The notes beneath the pieces are model-generated. The model was not told the origin of the DNA. It ran no database searches and saw nothing but the letters and a program-made list of their open reading frames with translations. Shown piece after piece: positions 1 through 5,180 of a DNA stretch of 5,261 bases; within the stretch, counting starts at the first letter, position 1; every line of letters starts with the position of its first letter. The DNA lies in the NCBI GenBank assembly GCA_946060825.1, contig CAMGPO010000102.1:1-5261 (forward strand). Reading direction: 5' to 3'. The position numbers were made by a program, and so were the translations under genes. The DNA comes from an uncultured Clostridia bacterium. GTDB taxonomy: Bacteria; Bacillota; Clostridia; Oscillospirales; Oscillospiraceae.

Positions 1-439
1 TTGCATAGACCTCCGGCCGGTGGGTTCTCAGCCAGAGGATTTTCGTGGCGGGCCAGGTGGGCAGAACGGCCTGCTGGCCGGTGATCCGCTCACACTCCGC
101 CTGGGAGAACTGCTTCGACAACCGGGCACATTCCTCTCCCGAGCGGTCATCCATCCAGGAGATGGCGTTCATCAGCGGCTTTCCGTCCCGGTCCACGCAG
201 ACCAGGGACTCGGCCTGGCCGGTGAAGGCGATCTGCCGCACCGTCTGCACACCGCAATCCCGTACCAGCCCGCCAATCAGCGCCAGCAGCTCCCGGTAAT
301 ACTGCTCCGCGTCGAACTCCACGAAGCCGTTTTCACGGAGATAGACCACCGGACTGCTGCGCCGGCCCAGTAGCTTCATGTTTTCATCGTATACGGCAGC
401 CTTGATATTGGTGCTGCCCAGATCTACACCGAGATACAT
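1..439 (-). CDS. FGGY-family carbohydrate kinase, N-terminal part (3' end outside the window)
   Basis: This is a cytoplasmic sugar kinase that would phosphorylate a ketose or polyol with ATP. Only the first 146 codons are present, and the gene runs off the left edge. The protein begins MYLGVDLGSTNIKAAVYD, the phosphate-binding D-x-G-S-T-x-x-K-A motif of FGGY kinases (D6, G8, S9, T10, K13). It continues with F-T-G-Q-A-E-S-L around 72-79 and the sugar-pocket-type segment N-A-I-S-W-M-D-D-R at 91-99. The second domain, with the catalytic Asp and the FGGY signature, lies outside. The ATG at 439 follows GGAGG with a 7-base gap, which fixes the start. It lies 51 bases behind the isomerase stop on the same strand, so cotranscription is likely. 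The substrate (xylulose, fuculose, rhamnulose or similar) cannot be decided. The family call is firm. Confidence 0.9.
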   Translation of the reverse strand, partial: MYLGVDLGSTNIKAAVYDENMKLLGRRSSPVVYLRENGFVEFDAEQYYRELLALIGGLVRDCGVQTVRQIAFTGQAESLVCVDRDGKPLMNAISWMDDRSGEECARLSKQFSQAECERITGQQAVLPTWPATKILWLRTHRPEVYA

Positions 440-456
440 AGGGTTCCTCCATAGGA

Positions 457-483
457 GAAAGCCCTCCTGTACAGAGGGCTTTC
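457..483 (-). terminator. Perfect 10-bp intergenic hairpin between isomerase and kinase
   Basis: GAAAGCCCTC (457-466) pairs perfectly with GAGGGCTTTC (474-483) around a 7-base loop. It fills most of the 51-base gap between the isomerase stop and the kinase ribosome binding site. On the minus strand the right arm ends in CTTTC followed by TCC, so there is no real U-tract. It could be a weak or partial terminator that lowers kinase expression, or an mRNA-stabilising or processing hairpin. The structure is certain and the function is not. Confidence 0.45.
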
Positions 484-490
484 GGATTTG

Positions 491-1786
491 TCACATCACA
501 AGATCGATATCCGTCAGGCGGCAGAAGTCCCGGATTGCCTCGCCGAAGTCGCCGTATGCCACGATGACGTGCTGGCAGCAGACGTTCTGGGCGAATTCTT
601 CGACGGTGCAGGAGTCGGGGAAGATTTCCAGAGACGGAAGCTGGGGCGCCGGATCGTCCCAGCCGAACTCATTCCAGGCCGGGGGATCCTTGGCCTCGCC
701 GGTGTAGACGTGCATCCGGTAGCGGCCGTTGATGTACGCGAGCCGGGCGCAGGTGACGTAGCCGGTCTTGACCTTGGAGACGCAGAGCAGCGAAGTGTTC
801 AGCAGGCCGAAGGCGGCGGGCAGCACCGTGACCTTGCCCTTCGTCGCCGGCTCCGGCACGAAGTCGGGCACACCGGCCAGCAGGCTCTTTTCAAAGAACT
901 CATAGTATTCGAGGTAGGGAACGGTCTGGCCGGAGAGGTACTTCATGATGAGCTGGGTGACGGAGCCCATGACGTCGTTCTCGGGAACCGTCAGCACGCC
1001 GTAGTAGTGCTCGAGGAGAATGAACACCATGGCGGGCGGGAAGCCCTCCAGCTTCTTCATGCCGTCCACGTCGATCAGGGTGATGGCCTCCCAGCCGCGC
1101 TCCTCGATCTTCTTGCCGATGGCCAGGGCATAGCGAACGCCCTTCACCAGAATTTCCTCGTCGCAGGGCTTCTCAAAGACCCAGTTTTCCTTGACATACC
1201 GGACGCCTTCTTCGACCTTTGCCTCGTCCAGCGTGTCGAGATTCCGGACCATTTCCAGCATTTCAAAGGGCTCGACCTCCACACCGAGCTGGCCGCGCAT
1301 GGAATTGCCCTCGAACTGGGTGCCGTAGAGCAGCATATCGCGGTAGCCCATGGTGCCGACCCGGGCGCTTCGCAGGGCCTTTGCCGCGGCGCAGGCAGAG
1401 AGAAACGCACCGATCTTGTCCAGCGGGTAGGGTTTGCCGATGACGTTGTAGACATATTTGAAGCGGTAACCGAGGGCCTCGAAGGTGGGGCGGATGGCCG
1501 TGGTGCCGGCCTGCTCAGCCGTGGTGATGATCCGGCCGTTTTCCTTCCAGCCGCAGAGTCCCCAGAGAAGGATGGGAAGATGGCGGAAGTGGTCCGTGAC
1601 GCGGATGACAGCGTGGGTGGGCACCCAGCCGGCCACACAGACAATCAGACACGTCATGTCGACGCCCAGGAGCTTTTCGACGGCGGCGTCAGCCGTCTCA
1701 TAGGCGGGATCGTCGATGACCAGGCCGCCGTCCAGCAACGTATAGTCCAGGGGCTTCAGCGCCGCAAGTGCTTCATCGTGCTTCAT
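491..1786 (-). CDS. L-fucose/L-arabinose-isomerase-like protein (longest stop-free frame; natural start probably at 1849)
   Basis: This is a cytoplasmic aldose-ketose isomerase-fold protein that probably feeds the kinase downstream. The stop-free part is 431 codons. Family-typical blocks are L-I-V-C-V-A-G-W-V-P-T-H-A-V-I-R (47-62), P-I-L-L-W-G-L (71-77) and V-G-T-M-G-Y-R-D (143-150). The C-terminal lobe has an I-D-V-D-G turn (238-242), P-E-N-D-V-M-G-S (268-275) and Q-H-V-I-V-A-Y-G-D (405-413). By analogy with fucose isomerase, an acidic residue in each of the first two and H406 are the candidate metal ligands. The ATG at 1786 is a poor start: no Shine-Dalgarno precedes it and it cuts off the first beta strand. 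Upstream in the same frame lies V-G-F-V-C-F-G-E-V-N-T-P, the usual family N-terminus, behind an in-frame TAA (1838-1840) and an ATG (1847-1849) with a good ribosome binding site. The gene is therefore either broken at codon 4, miscalled at one base, or rescued by reinitiation. The substrate is unknown. The fold assignment is good. Confidence 0.8.
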   Translation of the reverse strand: MKHDEALAALKPLDYTLLDGGLVIDDPAYETADAAVEKLLGVDMTCLIVCVAGWVPTHAVIRVTDHFRHLPILLWGLCGWKENGRIITTAEQAGTTAIRPTFEALGYRFKYVYNVIGKPYPLDKIGAFLSACAAAKALRSARVGTMGYRDMLLYGTQFEGNSMRGQLGVEVEPFEMLEMVRNLDTLDEAKVEEGVRYVKENWVFEKPCDEEILVKGVRYALAIGKKIEERGWEAITLIDVDGMKKLEGFPPAMVFILLEHYYGVLTVPENDVMGSVTQLIMKYLSGQTVPYLEYYEFFEKSLLAGVPDFVPEPATKGKVTVLPAAFGLLNTSLLCVSKVKTGYVTCARLAYINGRYRMHVYTGEAKDPPAWNEFGWDDPAPQLPSLEIFPDSCTVEEFAQNVCCQHVIVAYGDFGEAIRDFCRLTDIDLVM

Positions 1787-1849
1787 GTTCAGCCGGTCGA
1801 TGGGGGTGTTGACCTCTCCAAAGCAAACAAACCCAACTTATTTGTTCAT
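1787..1849 (-). other. Natural N-terminal segment of the isomerase, interrupted by a TAA at codon 4
   Basis: Read on the minus strand, AGGAG is followed 9 bases later by ATG AAC AAA TAA and then by 17 sense codons giving V-G-F-V-C-F-G-E-V-N-T-P-I-D-R-L-N, which run straight into the ATG at 1786. The peptide after the TAA matches the conserved first strand and loop of fucose-isomerase-like proteins as I know them. The true frame is thus M-N-K-stop-V-G-F and so on, 452 codons including the stop. TAA ends the nitroreductase and the DUF624 fragment here, so stop-codon reassignment is unlikely. The alternatives are a single-base error (for example AAA or CAA to TAA), a recent nonsense mutation, or a three-codon leader with reinitiation. 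Confidence 0.75.
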
Positions 1850-1888
1850 GATGTTCAGCTCCTCGGTTTGTATTTTTGTGGGGCAGAC

Positions 1889-1902
1889 AGAGTATGTACT
1901 CT
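1889..1902. promoter_or_regulatory. Candidate operator palindrome upstream of the isomerase
   Basis: AGAGTA-TG-TACTCT is an exact 6-bp inverted repeat with a 2-base centre. It lies 40 bases before the natural isomerase start, downstream of the candidate -10 and therefore over or just past the likely transcription start. That is a typical repressor position, and the LacI-family gene directly upstream is the natural candidate binder. The centre is TG/CA rather than the CG common in LacI-family operators, so the assignment is an inference. Confidence 0.4.
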
Positions 1903-1904
1903 AT

Positions 1905-1936
1905 TTAATAGTCACACAGGCGGGGAAAAAAGTCAA
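1905..1936 (-). promoter_or_regulatory. Candidate promoter of the isomerase-kinase operon
   Basis: On the minus strand TTGACT (1931-1936) is a good -35 box. The -10 is less clear: GACTAT sits at the ideal 17-base spacing (1908-1913) and TATTAA at 20 bases (1905-1910). A short palindrome CTATT-T-AATAG (1901-1911) overlaps this -10 region and touches the candidate operator. No clear terminator separates it from the regulator gene, so read-through from that gene is also possible. Confidence 0.4.
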
Positions 1937-1994
1937 TGACAAAAGCTCGTTAATTCAGCGAAAATCAACGCAACTTTGCAGGTGGAATCCACAC

Positions 1995-2984
1995 TCATGT
2001 CGTTGCCCGGACAACCAGCCTGGGGCGCAGGGCAATCTGCTGCCGGGAACTCTGACGGTTGTGCTCCCGCTTGGACAGTACATTGACGGCAATGGAAATC
2101 ATGTCCTCATAGGGATTGGCGATGGTGGTAATGCCTCCCTCCACATAGCGGGAGACCGAGATATTGTCGAAGCCGATGACGGCCACGTCGGCAGGAATCC
2201 GCTTGCCGCTTTCGCGGAGGGCATGAATGGCACCGATGGCCATCTGGTCGTAGCTGCAAAAGACGGCGTCCGGCGGCTCCGGCAAAGCCAGCAGCTCCTT
2301 CATGCGGAGGTATCCGCCGGCCTCGGCACGTTCCACGCCGGTACAGATGAGCCGGGGATCCGGCTCCAGTCCCTGGAACTTCATGGCCTGCTTAAAAATT
2401 GTCATGCGGTTGGCGGTCATCTTTTCGCCGATGAAGCCGATCCGGCGGTAGCCGCGCTCCTGCAGATGCTGCACGCCCATGACAATCCCGCTGTATTCGT
2501 CCAGATGGATGCAGTCAAAATCCAGCAGGGGGTAATATTTGGAGGTGATCAGGATGACGGGCAGGCGGCTGCGGTGGATCATGCGCACGATGCGCTCAGA
2601 CATGACCTCCTCGTCGTCCATCACGATCAGCAAGCACTTGACCCGGATACGGTGCATACAGTTGATGGCCTCGACCATCTCGCTGGCGACGAAATCCGTG
2701 ATCTTGATCACCGTGGAATAGCCCTTTTCGGCCAGCATTTCCTTCGACATATGTACGATTTTTGCATAGTATTCCGACGCAACCTCCGGGACAATGATGC
2801 CCGCTGCATTCCATTCCGGTGTGACACGTCCGCCGCGGCCCCGCAGCGTATAGCCCAGAGAGCCGGCGGTCTCCCGGACTTTTTCTTTCATTTCCATGCT
2901 GATTTCGTCGCTGTCGTTGAGCGCGCGGGAGACCGTGGAAACACTTACGCCAAGTTCGCTGGCAATATCCTTCAAATTTGCCAT
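1995..2984 (-). CDS. LacI/GalR-family transcriptional regulator
   Basis: This is a sugar-responsive DNA-binding regulator of 329 residues, normal for the family. The N-terminus M-A-N-L-K-D-I-A-S-E-L-G-V-S-V-S-T-V-S-R is the classic LacI helix-turn-helix (about 3-22), and L-G-Y (43-45) ends the headpiece. The periplasmic-binding-protein-like effector domain shows G-Y-R-R-I-G-F-I-G (178-186), D-A-V-F-C-S-Y-D-Q-M-A-I-G (239-251) and I-P-A-D-V-A-V-I-G-F-D-N (263-274). The start at 2984 is preferred over the in-frame ATG at 3032: it begins exactly at the conserved motif, and the candidate -10 box (3012-3017) lies between the two. A weak AGGTGG precedes it by 10 bases. The hinge (46-58) is glycine- and arginine-rich and lacks the usual N-x-x-A-R-x-L pattern. 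It heads the isomerase-kinase cluster and probably controls it, perhaps with the divergent plus-strand genes. Family certain; ligand unknown. Confidence 0.95.
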   Translation of the reverse strand: MANLKDIASELGVSVSTVSRALNDSDEISMEMKEKVRETAGSLGYTLRGRGGRVTPEWNAAGIIVPEVASEYYAKIVHMSKEMLAEKGYSTVIKITDFVASEMVEAINCMHRIRVKCLLIVMDDEEVMSERIVRMIHRSRLPVILITSKYYPLLDFDCIHLDEYSGIVMGVQHLQERGYRRIGFIGEKMTANRMTIFKQAMKFQGLEPDPRLICTGVERAEAGGYLRMKELLALPEPPDAVFCSYDQMAIGAIHALRESGKRIPADVAVIGFDNISVSRYVEGGITTIANPYEDMISIAVNVLSKREHNRQSSRQQIALRPRLVVRATT

Positions 2985-3011
2985 CCCTGCGGCACCACCT
3001 TTCTGCCAGCC

Positions 3012-3040
3012 AGTATAACATGGGCGCAACAATTATGCAA
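3012..3040 (-). promoter_or_regulatory. Candidate sigma-A promoter of the LacI-family regulator
   Basis: On the minus strand TTGCAT (3035-3040) and TATACT (3012-3017) are separated by exactly 17 bases. The -10 matches the consensus at five of six positions and the -35 at three. Transcription would start near 3005, about 20 bases before the regulator start codon at 2984, which supports that start over the one at 3032. An A/T-rich imperfect inverted repeat, TGCAAA (3036-3041) with TTTGCA (3054-3059), overlaps the -35 and may be an operator. Confidence 0.5.
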
Positions 3041-3054
3041 ATAAAAAACATTTT

Positions 3055-3597
3055 TTGCAGAAATTCAGGAGGAAAAACCGTTGTTGGCAGGCCTTCAGGC
3101 GGGACTTTGGAAAGTCGCTGCTGGGCGGTCTTACCCTGCTGGGAATGCTGATCGTCTTCGGAATTTCCACCTGGTTCTACTACCGGCTGATGCTTCAGAA
3201 CCGCTTCTTCGTGATCCTGGCCGGAACCTCCGCCTGTCTGCTTCTCAGCGCTCTGATGATGAGCCTGTATTTCTTCCCAATGCTGGCATCGGTGGAACTG
3301 TCGCTTGGACAGCTTCTGAAAAGCTCCTGCATTCTCACCTTTATCAATATGAAGCACAGCCCGACGGCCCTGCTGCTCTGGTGCCTGCTGACGGGCCTCG
3401 GCGTTGGCCTTCTGCCCTACAGCGCGCCCTATGCCCTGCTCATCATGTGTTCTCTGATCAGTCTGGTCACCGTTTTCCTGCTCTACCCAGCCATTGAGAA
3501 CCGCGTGTTGGAGCAAGCCCCGGAGCCTTCCCCTCCCGACAGCTATGAAGAACTGCAATTCTGTCCAGCTCGGAGACTTCCCGGAACCGGAGGATAA
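3055..3597 (+). pseudogene. DUF624/YesL-like membrane protein, 5'-truncated
   Basis: The open frame encodes up to 180 residues of a multi-pass membrane protein. Hydrophobic segments lie at about 21-43, 51-75 and 103-145 (two close spans). The order F-R-R-D-F-G-K-S-L-L-G-G, Y-F-F-P-M-L-A and the L-L-K-S-S-C-I-L-T core resemble the second half of DUF624 (YesL) proteins, which sit beside polysaccharide and sugar catabolic genes and whose role is unknown. The usual N-terminal 50 or so residues, with the first membrane span pair, are missing. No credible start exists in this frame: TTG at 3055 has no ribosome binding site, while a perfect AGGAGG (3067-3072) lies inside the frame just before similarity begins near W (3085). 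A deletion between that site and codon W, removing the start, would explain this. The last dozen codons may also be out of frame: the next frame gives Q-L-G-D-F-P-E-P-E-D-K-R, a more natural acidic tail. The family call is moderate. Confidence 0.6.
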
Positions 3598-3614
3598 GAG
3601 AGGAGCGCACGAAG

Positions 3615-3905
3615 ATGGCGGTCATGCGCTGCACGGCTGGCGGTGCCGCTGAAGCATCCCTATCACCTCTCCCAGGGGTATGGCATCTTTTCCACGGATA
3701 CGCCGGTTCTCGCGGAGATCGAGACCGATGCGGGTGTGACGAGCGTGGGCGGCCTACGGCCACGCCCTGCATCGACGCCACCGTGACCCTGGGCCGCACC
3801 ATCCTCGCCGGAGAGATGGACGAGGGCCGGACGGCGGAGCGCCTGGGACTGACCGGCATGGACCGCGACAGCCTGCTGCGTCTGGTGCGCGGAGAACCCG
3901 CCTGA
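3615..3905 (+). pseudogene. Frame-broken remnant resembling an enolase-superfamily (mandelate racemase/MLE) N-terminal domain
   Basis: AGGAG (3600-3604) precedes an ATG at 3615, but no single frame gives a family-like protein. The coding signal moves through three frames. Frame of 3615 gives M-A-V-M-R; the next gives R-L-A-V-P-L-K-H-P-Y-H-L-S-Q-G-Y-G, then D-T-P-V-L-A-E-I-E-T-D-A-G-V-T-S-V-G, ending near 3747; the third gives A-Y-G-H-A near 3750-3765; and the original frame resumes with C-I-D-A-T-V-T-L-G-R-T-I-L-A-G-E and runs to TGA at 3903-3905. The P-L-K-x-P-Y, E-I-E-T-D-A-G and V-G-[E]-A-Y-G order matches the capping domain of acid-sugar dehydratases and racemases. All three shifts go the same way (2-base loss or 1-base gain). 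The catalytic barrel is absent, so it cannot be active. It lies 17 bases after the DUF624 fragment on the same strand. The family assignment rests on recalled motifs. Confidence 0.5.
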
Positions 3906-4296
3906 CGCAGCCCAACCGGACTGAAAAAAATCGAATGAAACGAGCGCTGAAATACGGCACGTTATGTGAGTATTGTATGAGTTTCGAAGCCGGTTCCGAC
4001 GAGGTGCCCCGCAATCGATCTTCTCTCTGTCAAAACTGTTCCTCCTCCTGTGGCATTCCTGGTGGGTCATTCTGACCATCCCCAGGGTTCTGCATCCGGT
4101 CGCAGCTCCCCCTGATGGGATGCTGCTTCTTTGCGTCCGCCTGCGGCCCTTTTTCCGCATACAGGCAAGACTGCTTTTTCCTCCAAAAAAGTGCCGGTCT
4201 TTGGGGTTGTGCGCAGCCAACAAACAGGCATTGCTTACATAGAAATTGGGAGATCCGAATGGTTCAAATGCACCATAAAATATATTGCTGCTTGCA
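3906..4296. other. Gene-poor spacer between remnant genes and nitroreductase
   Basis: About 390 bases hold no convincing gene. Open frames here (for example plus strand 3973-4242 and minus strand 4304-3663) have no recognisable domain, and the ones checked lack good ribosome binding sites. One small frame, 3935-4075 on the plus strand (46 codons), encodes a cysteine-rich peptide with two C-x-x-C pairs but lacks a Shine-Dalgarno. A run of A (4185-4190) is followed by a 13-mer (4193-4205) that recurs at 5149-5161. This is probably debris from the decayed locus to its left. Confidence 0.5.
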
Positions 4297-4318
4297 TTGA
4301 CCACTGCATTTTATGTTG
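4271..4318. repeat. Inverted repeat overlapping the nitroreductase promoter
   Basis: CATAAAAT (4274-4281) and ATTTTATG (4308-4315) are exact inverted 8-mers. Extended to 4271-4281 and 4308-4318 the arms match at 10 of 11 positions, around 26 bases. The right arm falls in the spacer of the promoter at 4297-4325. Inside is a direct repeat TGCATT (4293-4298 and 4305-4310) with a 12-base period. It is a candidate binding site for a regulator of the nitroreductase gene. Confidence 0.4.
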
Positions 4319-4325
4319 GTATTAT
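4297..4325 (+). promoter_or_regulatory. Strong sigma-A-type promoter for the nitroreductase gene
   Basis: TTGACC (4297-4302), a 17-base spacer and TATTAT (4320-4325) match the sigma-A consensus at five of six positions in each box with ideal spacing. The predicted start near 4332 gives an untranslated leader of about 70 bases. It is the best promoter in the window and implies the nitroreductase gene is transcribed independently of the sugar locus. Confidence 0.7.
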
Positions 4326-4402
4326 AAATCCGGAGATCATTAAGTTCCTTTGATTGATATAGGCCCGTAAGCGAATAAAACACAATTCTCGGGAGGTAAA
4401 CA

Positions 4403-4969
4403 ATGAACGTTATGGACGCAATCCGCAGCCGACGTTCGATCCGTAAATTTCAGGATCGGAAAATCTCACAGGAACAGTTGGACCGAATCATGGAAGCAGC
4501 GCGATATTATCCGTGCGCAGCAAATTTGCAGCCGCTTCAGTTTCTGGTTGTAACAGACTGTTCTCTATGCAATGAAATATTCAGCAGCCTGAAATGGGCG
4601 GGTTATTTGAAGAACTATCAGATGGAACGAGCGCATCGGCCAATCGCATATTTGGTGCTGATCGGGGATATGCAAATTTCGAATCACTTTGAATTTTGTG
4701 CAGGTGCTGCCGTAGCAGAACTTATGCTGGCGGCACAAGCGGAGGGAATTGCGTCCTGTTGCCTGCAGCCCGCAGAAAAAAACCGGCTGTATCCGGTGCT
4801 TGGTCTGAATCCGGATCGACAGGAGCTCCTGTATGTGATCGCGCTGGGCTATGCGGCGCAGGAGTCAAACGTGATCCCGATGGAAACAGGATGCCGGTAC
4901 TATCTGGATGAAAACGGCGGATTTGTTGTTCCGAAACGAAGCCTTGAGGACACGGTGTTTTATCTGTAA
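4403..4969 (+). CDS. Nitroreductase-family flavoprotein
   Basis: This is a probably FMN-dependent, NAD(P)H-using oxidoreductase of 188 residues, normal for compact cytoplasmic nitroreductase-family members. The N-terminus has the flavin-phosphate motif R-S-R-R-S-I-R-K-F (8-16). N-L-Q-P-L-Q-F (41-47) is the N-x-Q-P loop near the flavin. G-A-A-V-A-E-L-M-L-A-A-Q-A-E-G-I-A-S-C (101-119) is the dimer helix and glycine turn, and V-I-A-L-G-Y-A (145-151) is the conserved late strand. GGGAGG (4391-4396) lies 6 bases before the ATG, fixing the start. It has its own promoter and a hairpin terminator about 210 bases after its TAA, so it is probably monocistronic. The gene is visibly more AT-rich than the sugar genes, which suggests a different origin. 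The physiological substrate is unknown; members reduce nitro compounds, quinones or enones. Family firm. Confidence 0.93.
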   Translation: MNVMDAIRSRRSIRKFQDRKISQEQLDRIMEAARYYPCAANLQPLQFLVVTDCSLCNEIFSSLKWAGYLKNYQMERAHRPIAYLVLIGDMQISNHFEFCAGAAVAELMLAAQAEGIASCCLQPAEKNRLYPVLGLNPDRQELLYVIALGYAAQESNVIPMETGCRYYLDENGGFVVPKRSLEDTVFYL

Positions 4970-5137
4970 CTGCGTAATCCAAGGCAGAAAACCACAGCAG
5001 CCCCGACAGTATCGCTCTCCCAACTGTGCGCTTCGGGAGGCTGTCCCTTCTTGCGTTCCGCGCGCACCGTGCTTGCATTTGGGCTGTCCATAGTGATTGC
5101 CCTTTGGAGGAAGATGCCGTGCGGCCGCTTCATTCTG
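4970..5137. other. Nitroreductase 3' spacer without a recognisable gene
   Basis: I see no domain-bearing frame on either strand. The stretch is rich in short cysteine- and arginine-rich frames typical of non-coding GC-rich DNA. It may be part of a dispersed intergenic repeat, but only one copy is visible here, so this is a weak suspicion. Confidence 0.35.
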
Positions 5138-5167
5138 AAAAAACACCAGCCGGTCTTTGGGCGGTGT
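5138..5167 (-). terminator. Rho-independent terminator for minus-strand transcription entering from the right
   Basis: On the minus strand ACACC-GCC pairs with GGC-T-GGTGT (8 bp with one bulged T) around an 8-base loop, followed directly by a run of T (complement of the A-run at 5138-5143). It would stop a transcript coming from beyond the right edge before it runs into the nitroreductase gene in antisense. Confidence 0.6.
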
Positions 5168-5180
5168 CCGCAAAACAGTT

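Noticed and set aside
1838..1840. Reassigned TAA codon or genetic-code change
   Set aside because: TAA ends the nitroreductase gene and the DUF624 fragment in this window, so reassignment is not supported.
488..1939. Plus-strand open frame of 483 codons
   Set aside because: It is antisense to the isomerase gene, which has recognisable family motifs. The translation is His/Asp/Gly-rich with no domain, as expected from the complement of GC-rich coding DNA.
1931..1960. Catabolite-responsive (cre) element near the isomerase promoter
   Set aside because: The TAACGAGC stretch lacks the required TG and CA flanks at the right spacing.
2985..3032. Upstream ATG at 3032 as the LacI-family start
   Set aside because: It adds 16 non-conserved residues, and the candidate -10 box lies downstream of it. 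The ATG at 2984 begins at the canonical helix-turn-helix.
1785..3044. Plus-strand open frame of 419 codons opposite the LacI-family gene
   Set aside because: It is the mirror of a clear LacI-family protein, has no ribosome binding site and shows no domain.
3081..3497. TTG-started frame behind the AGGAGG at 3067-3072
   Set aside because: The ribosome binding site is good, but the translation is an Arg/Pro/Ala-rich out-of-frame shadow of the DUF624 fragment.
2596..3558. Minus-strand open frame of 320 codons spanning the regulator promoter
   Set aside because: It crosses the regulator gene in another frame and the divergent promoter, and the translation is low-complexity Gln/Gly/Arg-rich.
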